Source of the DNA: Cytophaga sp. FL35
GTDB taxonomy: Bacteria > Bacteroidota > Bacteroidia > Flavobacteriales > Flavobacteriaceae
Assembly (NCBI RefSeq): GCF_014349235.1
Contig: NZ_JACSOH010000020.1
Location: 1 to 64,000, forward strand
DNA length: 64,000 nucleotides
Direction of reading: 5' to 3'
Each line of letters starts with the position of its first letter. The first letter of the stretch is position 1. Below, piece by piece: positions 26,666 to 35,497 of this stretch. Under the pieces are notes generated by a model. The model searched no databases. It had not been told where the DNA came from and saw only the letters and a list, made by a program, of their open reading frames with translations. The translations under genes and the position numbers were made by a program.

Positions 26666-27922
26666 ATGAACACTGGCCTTAGATATAGAATGGCATTAGC
26701 ATTGGTTCTGTCAATAGTGACGAGCATTTATATCATGGGGCAAACCTATGTGAAAAAGCCTAAATCGGTTGCCTTCACCAAGATAAAACTGTTGGATAAG
26801 TATATATCCGAGGGAGCTTCCGTTGGGGATATAAATAAGGACGGGCATATGGACATCGTTGCAGGAAACCTGTATTGGAAGGGACCTTCTTTTAAGAATG
26901 TTGCTGCCTACGGTCCGGTTGGATATTCTCCTATAACCGGACCGGGCTTGGAAGGGTATGCCGACAATTTTTTCACTTTTCCGCTACGGATAGATGAAAA
27001 TGATTGGATGGATATTCTCCAAATTGGAATACCGGGAACGGATAGCAAATGGGTACGGGATCCTGGGAAAATTCCTTTTTCCCTATCAGATTCTATACCT
27101 GACGTTGTCCATATAGGGGCCATACGCCATGTGTGCCATGAATCGCCACAAATGGTAAATATAATCGGTGATGAAAACAAGGAGTTGCTGGCCTTTAGTC
27201 AGGGAAAATTGGTCTTGGGCGTGCCCATTGCCCAGGGAAATAGAGAATGGGAACTACTTTCTATTTCCGAAAAGGATGAAAATAGGTTTCCCGTTTTTTC
27301 CCACGGATTGGGAGCTGGGGATATCAATGGAGACGGATTAACAGACGTTCTGGAGAAAACGGGCTGGTGGCAACAGCCCGTAAATTGGGACAGGACCACT
27401 CCGTGGGAATACCATCCTGTTGCATTTTCCCACGGAACAGGAGGTGCCCAAATGTTTGCCTATGATATTGATGGGGACGGGGATACCGATGTCATTACGG
27501 CAATGGACAGCCATGGGTACGGACTTTCTTGGTTTGAACAGATTAAAATTGGGCAAGAAATAGGTTTCAAGGAACATAAAATAATGACCCATGACCCTAT
27601 GGATAATACTTACGGGGTGTCCTTTAGTCAATTGCACGCCATGTCCAAGGCGGATATTGATGGGGATGGTATACCGGATATTGTTACCGGTAAGTGTTAT
27701 TATGCACATAACGGGCGCGATCCCGGAGCAGAAGAGCCAGCAGCGCTGTACTGGTTTCGTACCCGGAGAAACAAAAACGGTACTACGGAACTTGTGCCAT
27801 ATAAAATAGATGATGATTCTGGGGTAGGAAGGCAAATTACTACCGCAGACCTTAATAAAGATGGCAAGATAGACTTGGTAACGGCCAATAAAAAAGGGGT
27901 GTTCGCCTTTATTCAAAAATAA
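26666..27922 (+). CDS. Secreted FG-GAP/VCBS-repeat beta-propeller protein
   Basis: A 418-aa exported protein with signal peptide at about 8-26 (ALALVLSIVTSIYIMG). Repeated calcium-binding FG-GAP loops are visible: GDINKDGHMDIVAG, GDINGDGLTDVLE, YDIDGDGDTDVITA, ADIDGDGIPDIVTG and ADLNKDGKIDLVTA. The architecture recalls the propeller domain of fungal aldos-2-ulose dehydratase, an enzyme acting on keto-sugars, but the cupin domains of that enzyme are absent. It is 9 bp from the PVC dehydrogenase gene and within the same operon. A role as keto-sugar dehydratase or binding protein is inference. Confidence 0.82.
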   Translation: MNTGLRYRMALALVLSIVTSIYIMGQTYVKKPKSVAFTKIKLLDKYISEGASVGDINKDGHMDIVAGNLYWKGPSFKNVAAYGPVGYSPITGPGLEGYADNFFTFPLRIDENDWMDILQIGIPGTDSKWVRDPGKIPFSLSDSIPDVVHIGAIRHVCHESPQMVNIIGDENKELLAFSQGKLVLGVPIAQGNREWELLSISEKDENRFPVFSHGLGAGDINGDGLTDVLEKTGWWQQPVNWDRTTPWEYHPVAFSHGTGGAQMFAYDIDGDGDTDVITAMDSHGYGLSWFEQIKIGQEIGFKEHKIMTHDPMDNTYGVSFSQLHAMSKADIDGDGIPDIVTGKCYYAHNGRDPGAEEPAALYWFRTRRNKNGTTELVPYKIDDDSGVGRQITTADLNKDGKIDLVTANKKGVFAFIQK

Positions 27923-27959
27923 CCAACAAATAAATTAATAAAAAAATAGAATTACGATC

Positions 27960-28256
27960 ATGACCAGACATTATGGAATGTTTCAGTTCAAGGAAGAAAT
28001 TACACAAGCCCAGGTAGACAATTGTTTTGCTGTAATGAAAGATATGGTAGGAAAAATTCCAGGGCTCTTAAAAATGGAGCATGGCCAATACGATAGTACG
28101 GAGGGAATGAACGACGGTTTTACCCATGGATTTATTATGACATTTGATAGTCCCGAATCTAGGGAAGCATATTTGCCACACCCTATTCATGAAGAGGTAA
28201 AGGCCTTTGTTGTTCCAAAATTGGAACGCGTGGTGGTTTTCGATTTTAACGTGTAA
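27960..28256 (+). CDS. Dabb-family (stress-responsive A/B barrel) protein
   Basis: A 98-aa cytoplasmic dimeric ferredoxin-like barrel. It shows Dabb features: an initial YGMFQFKEEITQ strand, GKIPGLLKMEHGQ, HGFIMTFDSPESREAYLPHP and a closing VVVFDFNV. Members range from plant stress proteins to olivetolic acid cyclase. In bacterial sugar operons their reaction is unclear. It sits between the FG-GAP gene and the Tm-1-like gene, 11 bp before the start chosen for the latter. Confidence 0.87.
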   Translation: MTRHYGMFQFKEEITQAQVDNCFAVMKDMVGKIPGLLKMEHGQYDSTEGMNDGFTHGFIMTFDSPESREAYLPHPIHEEVKAFVVPKLERVVVFDFNV

Positions 28257-28267
28257 GGGTGCAACTC

Positions 28268-29491
28268 ATGAAGAATAACGAAAAAGCAATTCTCATGCTT
28301 GGTTGCTTCGATACCAAAGGAGAGGATTTCACCTATTTATATAATCGATTACGATTCAAAGGTGAAACGGTAATGACCATTGATACGGGCGTTATGGAAA
28401 GTGATGTAAGATTTCCTGTGGACTTTGAGAATGCAAAAGTGGCCCAAGCCGCTAATACGGATTTGGAGACAATCAAAGCAAATAACGATAGGGGAAAGGC
28501 GGTCGAGATGATGGGAAAGGGCGCGGCACGGATTATAACGAATCTGGTAGCCCAAGAACAGATTAAAGGAGTTATTGGCATGGGAGGTGGCGGTGGCACT
28601 TATATTGCTTTAGAAGCCATGCAAGCAGTACCCATGGGCATGCCTAAATTTTGCATATCAACGCTTGCCGCTAAAGATCTTTCCCGCCAAATAGGGGTAA
28701 AGGACGTAACCTTAATGGTATCTTCGGTAGATGTTGCCGGTCTTAACAGTGTAAGCAAATTGCAAATGGACCAAGCTGCCGCAGCTATTGCCGCCATGGC
28801 CAATGAGGGTAATCTATCCTTAAAAAATGGTGAAAAAAGAATAGCCATTAGCATGTTCGGTAATACAACGGCCTGTGTAAATAAATGTACGGAACTTTTA
28901 AAGGCCAAAGGCTATGAAGTATTGGTTTTTCATGCAACTGGCGTAGGAGGGGCCACAATGGAGGCGTTGATCAGGGAAGGAGTATTCACGGCAGTATTGG
29001 ATGTTACCACTACGGAATTAGCAGATGAATTATTGGGAGGAGTATTAAGTGCCGGTTCTGATCGACTAACGGCCGCATCGGAAATGGGTATACCACAAAT
29101 CGTGGCGCCCGGATGCTTGGACATGGTAAATTTTTCGCAAATGGATACCGTTCCTGCCAACTATAAGGATAGAAAGTTATATAGCTGGTCCCCGGATGTA
29201 ACCTTGATGAGAACCAACAAAGAGGAAGGCGTTGTCCTAGGGAAAATGTTAGCGGAAAAGGTAAATGGCTCATCGGCGCCGGCCCAAGTACTGATACCCT
29301 TAAAGGGAATTTCACAAATAGATAATACAGGAGAAATTTTTGAGGATAGAATTGCGGATAAGGCGTTGTTCGAAAGTTTAGAAGCACACTTATCAGAAAA
29401 AATAAAACTAAAGAAAATCGATGCGCACATCAATGATGCGGCTTTTGCCGAAGCGTTGGTAAATAGTGTATTGGAATCACTAAAAAATTAA
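28268..29491 (+). CDS. Tm-1-like ATP-binding (UPF0261) protein, copy 1
   Basis: A 407-aa cytoplasmic protein of the UPF0261 family, the N-terminal half of tomato Tm-1. Signatures are MLGCFDTKGEDFTYLYNRL at the start, the Gly-rich GVIGMGGGGGTYIALEAM (about 100-117), SMFGNTTACVNKC, DVTTTELADELLGGVLSAG, IVAPGCLDMVNF and WSPDVTLMRTNKEE. The ATG at 28268 is preferred over an upstream GTG because a GGG-containing ribosome site precedes it. The next gene, 10 bp away, encodes the other half of Tm-1. The biochemical reaction is not established. A closely similar gene lies at 54324. Confidence 0.92.
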   Translation: MKNNEKAILMLGCFDTKGEDFTYLYNRLRFKGETVMTIDTGVMESDVRFPVDFENAKVAQAANTDLETIKANNDRGKAVEMMGKGAARIITNLVAQEQIKGVIGMGGGGGTYIALEAMQAVPMGMPKFCISTLAAKDLSRQIGVKDVTLMVSSVDVAGLNSVSKLQMDQAAAAIAAMANEGNLSLKNGEKRIAISMFGNTTACVNKCTELLKAKGYEVLVFHATGVGGATMEALIREGVFTAVLDVTTTELADELLGGVLSAGSDRLTAASEMGIPQIVAPGCLDMVNFSQMDTVPANYKDRKLYSWSPDVTLMRTNKEEGVVLGKMLAEKVNGSSAPAQVLIPLKGISQIDNTGEIFEDRIADKALFESLEAHLSEKIKLKKIDAHINDAAFAEALVNSVLESLKN

Positions 29492-29501
29492 ATAGAACAA
29501 T

Positions 29502-30359
29502 ATGCCAAATCAATGGACAGGAAAGGGTAATCCCTATACCAGAGAAGAAATTAGAGAACGATTAAAGAAAACCCTAGCAGCAAAGAAGGCTATAATTGGA
29601 GCAGGTGCCGGTACGGGAATAAGTGCCAAATTCATAGAAAAAGGCGGTGCGGATTTCCTAATAGTATATAATTCCGGACGTTTTAGGATGTCCGGCCACG
29701 GATCAACCGCTGGTTTAATGGCTTACGGTGATGCCAATGCCGTAGCTATGGAAATTGGAGAGTTTGAGGTTTTGCCAGTAGTGGAGGAAATTCCTGTTTT
29801 CTGCGGGGTACATGGATCGGACCCAAGAAGGAGAATGTGGCATTTTCTACAACAAGTAAAGGCTATGGGTTTTTCCGGTGTAAATAACTTTCCTACGCAT
29901 TCTATCATAGACGGAAATTTTAGGGAAATTCTAGAGGAAACCGGAATGAGCTTTAGCAAGGAAGTTGAAATGGTAAGGTTGGCCTCTAAAATGGACCTGT
30001 TTAGCTGTGTTTATGTGGCAACTGCAGAAGAGGCCAAGCAAATGGCAGAAGTAGGGGCAGATGCCATTATAGCGCATGTGGGTACTACCGTAGGCGGGTC
30101 CATTGGGGTGGTGGGAGCCACGGTAAACATGGATTTTGCCATTAAAAGAACCCAAGAAATTATAGAAGCAGGGAAAAGTGTAAATAAGAATATTATCTTT
30201 TTGGCACATGGCGGCCCCATAAATACTCCAGATGATGTGAAGGTCATCCTTGAAAAAACGGATGTTCATGGTTTTGTTGGTGCTTCTTCATTGGAACGTA
30301 TGGCCGTGGAATCTTCCTTGACAAAGCTCACCAAGAAATTCAAAGCGCTTACTCTTTAA
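29502..30359 (+). CDS. TIM-barrel 'phosphoenolpyruvate hydrolase-like' protein, copy 1
   Basis: A 285-aa TIM-barrel protein (TIM-br_sig_trns family), matching the C-terminal half of tomato Tm-1. Signatures are AIIGAGAGTGISAKFIEKGG, IVYNSGRFRMSGHGSTAG, CGVHGSDPRRRMWHFLQQ, GVNNFPTHSIIDG, ADAIIAHVGTTVGGSIGV and FLAHGGPINTPDD. The family is related to PEP mutase/isocitrate lyase-type barrels and is annotated as PEP hydrolase-like, but its substrate is unproven. It is adjacent to the Tm-1-like gene and 23 bp before the MFS transporter. It is strikingly similar to the protein at 55614. Confidence 0.92.
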   Translation: MPNQWTGKGNPYTREEIRERLKKTLAAKKAIIGAGAGTGISAKFIEKGGADFLIVYNSGRFRMSGHGSTAGLMAYGDANAVAMEIGEFEVLPVVEEIPVFCGVHGSDPRRRMWHFLQQVKAMGFSGVNNFPTHSIIDGNFREILEETGMSFSKEVEMVRLASKMDLFSCVYVATAEEAKQMAEVGADAIIAHVGTTVGGSIGVVGATVNMDFAIKRTQEIIEAGKSVNKNIIFLAHGGPINTPDDVKVILEKTDVHGFVGASSLERMAVESSLTKLTKKFKALTL

Positions 30360-30382
30360 AGTAACAATCGAAAACTTAAGAA

Positions 30383-31981
30383 ATGAACGGTAAAAACAAG
30401 GAGGCAACACAAAACAATAACCTGCTCTTTGTAGGGTGTTTTATTGCCCTACTTACAACCGCATTTGGGTTTATTACAAGGGTTTTTCTGGTGGACACAT
30501 GGAGCGAGGCCTTTGACCTAAATCCAGCGGAAGCGGGAAAATTAATGGGCATCGGAATTTGGCCGTTTTTTGTAGCAATCATTTTTTTTAGTCTTTTGAT
30601 TGATAAAATAGGTTATAAAGTTGCCATGGTAGTTGCTTTTATAGGTCATTTGTCGTGGGGTATTTTAGGATATTTTGCTTATCAGTACCTACAAGTGGGA
30701 GATACAGATTCTGCTTACGCCTTATTGTACTGGGGAAGTTTAATATTTGCATTGGGCAATGGCACTGTAGAGGCATTTATTAACCCGGTAGTTGCCACGA
30801 TGTTTTCGCGTAACAAATCCAAATGGCTTAATATCCTACATGCCGCATGGCCCGGGGGTCTTGTTTTGGCAGGTATTATCTTAATTGCAATGGGTAACGT
30901 TGCTTGGTGGATCAAAATAGCTATTACCATGGTTCCCGCTATCATGTATTATGTGCTTTTGATCAGGCAGGAATTTCCTACTAATGAAAGGGTTGCAGCC
31001 GGTGTAAGTTATAAGGAAATGTTACAGGAGTTCGGGGTGGGAGGAGCTTCGCTGGTAGCATTCCTGGTAGTACTTCAGTTGAACGATTTCTTTGAACCGG
31101 CAGCGGATGACTACGTACTAAAATATAGTTTTATAGGTATAGGGGTATTTATGGTGTTGGCTTTTGGTTGGTATGTTAAAACATTGGGAAGGCCAATTTT
31201 GCTTTTTCTTTGCTTTATAATTATGCCATTGTCTACCACGGAATTGGGAACGGATTCATGGATACAATCCATCATGGACGATATCGCTAGGTCCAAGGGT
31301 TTTGATGCTGGTTGGGTACTCATCTACACTTCGGCAATTATGCTGGTTTTAAGGCTTTTTGCAGGATCGGTACTGGATAGGGTAAGTCCTTTGAATTTAC
31401 TTATCGTTAGCTGCGTGTTCGCTATTTTCGGACTTTATTTTCTGTCCGTTTCAACAGGGTGGTATATATTTTTAGCGGCAACGTTATACGGACTGGGAAA
31501 AACATTTTTTTGGCCTACTACTTTGGGGGTTGTTGCGGAACAAACGCCCAAGGGCGGTGCCCTTACGTTAAATGCTGTGAGTGGTATAGGTATGCTAACG
31601 GTAGGTATGCTGGGCGCCCCTATTATCGGTGCTTTTCAATCCAACTCCCAAATAGAGCAGTTGCGGGCCTCACAGGAATTAGCAGAGGTAATGCCCAGCC
31701 AGCTGGTAGATACGGAAGGAGTACAGTTACCCTTGAAAGAAAAAACTATTTATTCAATCATTGATTACCAAACGCTCCATGCAGAGCAGCTTACCGGGAT
31801 AATTGATAAAACGAATAACCCCGAAGAAGTCAGAAATTTGGTGAGGCAATTAAAGAACAAGGGAACCCAAAGAGCTTTAATAAAGGTGATTGTCTTTCCA
31901 ATTATCATGCTCATCTGCTATCTCATTCTCTTAGTGTACTTCCGTTCCAAGGGAGGGTATAGACCAATTCTTTTAGAATAG
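30383..31981 (+). CDS. MFS transporter
   Basis: A 532-aa inner-membrane protein of the major facilitator superfamily with about 14 hydrophobic segments. Examples are residues 14-36 and 48-68 and a last helix near 503-523 (FPIIMLICYLILLVYF). A hydrophilic loop of roughly 80 residues lies before the last helix, longer than usual. A short charged motif, DKIGYK, follows TM2. It is the last gene of the DUF1080 operon and likely imports the sugar product or keto-sugar made by the upstream enzymes. The substrate is inferred. Confidence 0.9.
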   Translation: MNGKNKEATQNNNLLFVGCFIALLTTAFGFITRVFLVDTWSEAFDLNPAEAGKLMGIGIWPFFVAIIFFSLLIDKIGYKVAMVVAFIGHLSWGILGYFAYQYLQVGDTDSAYALLYWGSLIFALGNGTVEAFINPVVATMFSRNKSKWLNILHAAWPGGLVLAGIILIAMGNVAWWIKIAITMVPAIMYYVLLIRQEFPTNERVAAGVSYKEMLQEFGVGGASLVAFLVVLQLNDFFEPAADDYVLKYSFIGIGVFMVLAFGWYVKTLGRPILLFLCFIIMPLSTTELGTDSWIQSIMDDIARSKGFDAGWVLIYTSAIMLVLRLFAGSVLDRVSPLNLLIVSCVFAIFGLYFLSVSTGWYIFLAATLYGLGKTFFWPTTLGVVAEQTPKGGALTLNAVSGIGMLTVGMLGAPIIGAFQSNSQIEQLRASQELAEVMPSQLVDTEGVQLPLKEKTIYSIIDYQTLHAEQLTGIIDKTNNPEEVRNLVRQLKNKGTQRALIKVIVFPIIMLICYLILLVYFRSKGGYRPILLE

Positions 31982-32031
31982 GACAAAAGCAAGAATGCCT
32001 TAAAAATAAGTTGTTAGTTAGTTTGAGGATT

Positions 32032-32061
32032 GGGGGCTTGGCAGGCATCAAGTCCCCTTTT
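32032..32061 (+). terminator. Rho-independent terminator after the MFS gene
   Basis: GGGGGCTTG (32032-32040) pairs with CAAGTCCCC (32049-32057), including one G-T pair, around an 8-base loop, followed by TTTT. It ends the DUF1080-to-MFS operon. Confidence 0.75.
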
Positions 32062-32111
32062 CTAAATTCACAGTGGTCAATAATTCTATTAAAAAATTTA
32101 ACGAGAAACTT

Positions 32112-33284
32112 ATGTCTATAAAAAAGTGGAAAGTAGATTCCAGGTATCCCTCTATGGATGATTTAAGGAATAGGGCAAAAAGGAAAATGCCCAAGTTTGC
32201 ATTCGAGTATTTGGATGGAGGGTGTAATGAAGATGTGAACCTTCGAAAAAACACGGATGACATAAGAAAGGTTGAGCTTATACCTGATTATCTAGGGGAG
32301 CATGGAAAGATAAATTTAAGGACAAATCTTTTTGGTCATACTTATGATGCCCCATTTGGGATTTCTCCTGTAGGTCTTCAAGGTTTAATGTGGCCCAATT
32401 CTCCAGAGATTTTGGCTCGGGCGGCCAAAGCCCACAACATTCCATTTGTTCTAAGTACGGTTACTACAAGTAGTATAGAACGTATAGCCAAAGTTTCAGA
32501 AGGTACGGCCTGGTTTCAATTATACCATCCGGCAGAAGAACGCTTAAGGAACGATATATTACATAGACTGGACATTTCTGGATACCCGGTATTGGTAATA
32601 CTTTGTGATGTGCCCACATTTGGCTATAGACCACGGGATATACGCAATGGTTTGGCCATGCCCCCAAAAATATCTTTACAGAACATCTTACAGGTATTAA
32701 GTAGACCAGAGTGGGCTTGGAATACGCTTAAGTATGGGCAGCCCAATTTTGAAACCTTACGGCCATACATGCCAAAGAATCTTGATTTAAACCAATTGGC
32801 CCAATTTATGGACAAAACCTTTACAGGAAGATTGAATGAAGAAAGGATAAAGCCTATACGAGACAAGTGGAAAGGCAAGCTGGTGCTAAAAGGGGTAGCA
32901 AGTGAAGCAGATGCGGAAAAGGCAGTGCAGTTAGGTCTTGACGGAATCATAGTTTCCAATCATGGTGGTAGACAGTTAGATGCGGGAGAATCTACCATCC
33001 GCTCATTGGCTCGCATTGTGCAAAACTATGGGCATAAAACTGAGGTTATGATGGACAGCGGTCTACGTTCTGGGCCAGATGTGGCCAGAACGTTGGCCAG
33101 AGGTGCCAAGTTTACTTTTATGGGCCGTTCTTTTATGTACGGTGTTGGTGCTTTAGGAAAAAAGGGGGGCGATCATACTATTTCTCTCCTTAAAACAGAA
33201 CTCAAACAGATTATGGAACAGGTAGGTTGTGAAAAGATAAGTGCACTACCGGAATTCTTGGCAGATACGCAGCCAATGCAATAA
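32112..33284 (+). CDS. FMN-dependent alpha-hydroxy-acid dehydrogenase/oxidase
   Basis: A 390-aa cytoplasmic or membrane-associated flavoenzyme of the lactate dehydrogenase/glycolate oxidase family, oxidising a 2-hydroxy acid to a 2-keto acid. The N-terminus is typical (KFAFEYLDGGCNED), and FMN-site segments include GISPVGLQGLMWP. The catalytic stretch SNHGGRQLD contains His284 and Arg287. The phosphate-binding segment is MDSGLRSGPDVARTLARGA. The ATG at 32112 is preferred to the GTG at 32073. It lies after the operon terminator and may be a separate unit, though a role in sugar-acid metabolism would fit. Confidence 0.92.
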   Translation: MSIKKWKVDSRYPSMDDLRNRAKRKMPKFAFEYLDGGCNEDVNLRKNTDDIRKVELIPDYLGEHGKINLRTNLFGHTYDAPFGISPVGLQGLMWPNSPEILARAAKAHNIPFVLSTVTTSSIERIAKVSEGTAWFQLYHPAEERLRNDILHRLDISGYPVLVILCDVPTFGYRPRDIRNGLAMPPKISLQNILQVLSRPEWAWNTLKYGQPNFETLRPYMPKNLDLNQLAQFMDKTFTGRLNEERIKPIRDKWKGKLVLKGVASEADAEKAVQLGLDGIIVSNHGGRQLDAGESTIRSLARIVQNYGHKTEVMMDSGLRSGPDVARTLARGAKFTFMGRSFMYGVGALGKKGGDHTISLLKTELKQIMEQVGCEKISALPEFLADTQPMQ

Positions 33285-33363
33285 GCACTAAAAAAATTAT
33301 AACCATAAATCTTATCCTACGTGATTAAAAGTGAATTAAAAAATTATTAAAATTTCGATACCT

Positions 33364-35025
33364 ATGAGAAGAGTTGTATTCCAACTTATTTCATTTATTT
33401 CTAAGACCCTTTGGCCCCAAATTCCTAATATTCAAATTCTGGGTTCTTTACTGTTTTTGGCATCATTGGTATGTCATAAATCAGGGGCGCAAACTCAAGT
33501 GTTGGCAAACAACGTGGTTCCAGAACCATTTGAAGTAAGGTCTGCTAAAGGTTATTTTACTTTAAATGAGACTCACGGTTTTATCGTGGCTAAAGAATTT
33601 TTCAATAGTAATGAGATTGTGAATCTGCAGCAACTTTTGAAACTAAAAACGGGGATTGAGTTATTACCATCAAAAAATCCTGCAAAGGAAGGTGTAGCTA
33701 TTAAGTTTAATGATTCTATTAAAAATTCTGAAGGATACCTTTTAGAAATAAGCCAAACTGGAATCAGGTTTGAGGCTTCCCATAAAAAAGGACTTTTTTA
33801 TGGAATTCAAACTTTAAGACAATTGTTTCCTTTAAGCATAGAGGGTGAAAATTCTGGAAGCTTACCATTTGTAATCATAAAAGACACCCCCCGCTTTAGT
33901 TTTCGTGCTTTAATGCTGGATCCGGCAAGGTATTTTTTACCTATTGAAGATATGAAAAGGTATGTAGATGTTATGGCAATGTATAAATTTAACCGGCTTC
34001 ACCTACATTTAACGGACGATCATGGATGGCGTATAGAAATTAAGAAATACCCAAAACTAACAGAAATAGGGTCGGTACGGAAGGAAACAATGGGAGACGG
34101 TAAACCTCATGGAGGTTTTTATACCCAGAAGGCGCTTAAAGAGTTAGTGGCGTATGCAAAGGAAAGACATATTGAAATTATTCCCGAAATAGATATGCCT
34201 GGTCACGGAATTTCCATTTTGGCGGCATATCCAGAACTGGCATGTTTTCCAAAAAAGTTTGAATTGAGTACCACCCCCGGTGTTTCTAAAGAGCTGCTAT
34301 GCGCAGGTAAGGAAGAAGTTTATCAATTTTATGAAGACGTTTTAGCAGAAGTAGTGAAAATATTTCCATATAATATTTTGCATTTGGGAGGAGATGAAGC
34401 ACCCTTGGATCAATGGAAAAGAAGTCCGCATTGCCAAGCAATGATACACAATAATCGTTTGGGAGACGAAGAAGGACTAATGGCCTATTTCTTTGGTCGG
34501 ATAAATGATATATTGATAAAATATAAAAAAGAACCAATTTTTTGGTACGAAAGTAATGTAAGGCACTATCCTGCTAATAGTTCTTTAATATTATGGCGAA
34601 ATGAACATCCAGATAAAATGCTCAGGGAAATTCAAACAAGGGGATTAAAAATGATTAACTCGCATGGAAGAAGTGCTTATTTTGATTATCCACAATGGAA
34701 AGGAGATTTGCCAAACGCAGATTGGATGCCTCTACTTACTCTAAAAGACACGTATCATTTTGATCCTGTTAGGGGTTTGACTGATGAAGAAAGTGGCTTT
34801 ATCAAAGGAGTTGAAGCGTATGTTTGGGGCGAATACGTACCAAATTTAGAAAGAGCATTCTATATGACCTACCCCAGGGCATTGGCATTCTCTGAAGCTG
34901 CTTGGTCTGCAGATAAAAATCGCTCATGGAATTCGTTCCTAAGTAAACTGGAAAAGCAAATGCTATTGCTTAGTGAAAATGGTGTTTTTTTTAGACCACC
35001 CGTTGAGTACCTAAATACTAATTAA
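33364..35025 (+). CDS. GH20 beta-N-acetylhexosaminidase
   Basis: A 553-aa secreted glycoside hydrolase. It has a signal segment at about 25-43. A GH20b-type N-terminal domain at about 50-170 (VVPEPFEVRSAKGYFTL) is followed by the catalytic TIM barrel from about 178 (RFSFRALMLDPARYFLP, HLHLTDDHGWRIEIKKYP, IIPEIDMPGHG). The catalytic Asp-Glu pair is in HLGGDEAP (Asp344, Glu345), which supports substrate-assisted cleavage of terminal beta-GlcNAc/GalNAc. It has its own spacing from the upstream gene (79 bp) and a terminator after it. It could work with the PNGase-like enzyme on N-glycans, but no SusCD pair adjoins it. Confidence 0.93.
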   Translation: MRRVVFQLISFISKTLWPQIPNIQILGSLLFLASLVCHKSGAQTQVLANNVVPEPFEVRSAKGYFTLNETHGFIVAKEFFNSNEIVNLQQLLKLKTGIELLPSKNPAKEGVAIKFNDSIKNSEGYLLEISQTGIRFEASHKKGLFYGIQTLRQLFPLSIEGENSGSLPFVIIKDTPRFSFRALMLDPARYFLPIEDMKRYVDVMAMYKFNRLHLHLTDDHGWRIEIKKYPKLTEIGSVRKETMGDGKPHGGFYTQKALKELVAYAKERHIEIIPEIDMPGHGISILAAYPELACFPKKFELSTTPGVSKELLCAGKEEVYQFYEDVLAEVVKIFPYNILHLGGDEAPLDQWKRSPHCQAMIHNNRLGDEEGLMAYFFGRINDILIKYKKEPIFWYESNVRHYPANSSLILWRNEHPDKMLREIQTRGLKMINSHGRSAYFDYPQWKGDLPNADWMPLLTLKDTYHFDPVRGLTDEESGFIKGVEAYVWGEYVPNLERAFYMTYPRALAFSEAAWSADKNRSWNSFLSKLEKQMLLLSENGVFFRPPVEYLNTN

Positions 35026-35497
35026 GGTGATAACTATACCCATTCGGAAGACATCATCTGATATATAGCATTTTTTTTACAAAACTTAAAGAACAACTTT
35101 TCATAAACGATGCCATTGACATATTGTAGGTTGCGCATCCTAGAAGTAGTAGCCAATGCCCAAAGGCTACACCATCTAATGTCAAATTTTATTAAATTTG
35201 TAAAAAGGACAAATCGGAGTGTTCAAAAGTTACCTATTCGGTTACCTGTTTTGAAAAAATTAAAGTAACTTATTGATTTGTAACGACATATGGGGTGTCT
35301 GATAGTCCAGTCATCCCGACGAACAAGAGCCATTGAGAAATTAGTGGCTCTTTTAGTTTTAATTTTTAAAGTAAAAATGGCTTGAGAGATAGAGTAGTAG
35401 TTAAATTCTATTCTACAACTTAATTTTATAACTTAATTTTTCGAATATCTTTTGTTTGGTCATGGATAAAACTAGAGATTGTTTGAGTCCCTCTAAT
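35026..35497. other. Convergent intergenic region between GH20 and HTCS genes
   Basis: These 472 gene-free bases lie between two converging genes. They hold the GH20 terminator at 35325-35356. The rest is AT-rich without a supported ORF. Confidence 0.6.
35325..35356 (+). terminator. Terminator downstream of GH20
   Basis: AAGAGCCA (35325-35332) pairs with TGGCTCTT (35345-35352) and is followed by TT and a T-rich stretch. It is about 300 bp beyond the GH20 stop. Confidence 0.7.

Noticed and set aside
27338-27916. 192-aa open frame on the minus strand
   Set aside because: It lies wholly antisense to the FG-GAP gene, whose Asp/Gly-rich repeats create long opposite frames. It has no recognisable domain.
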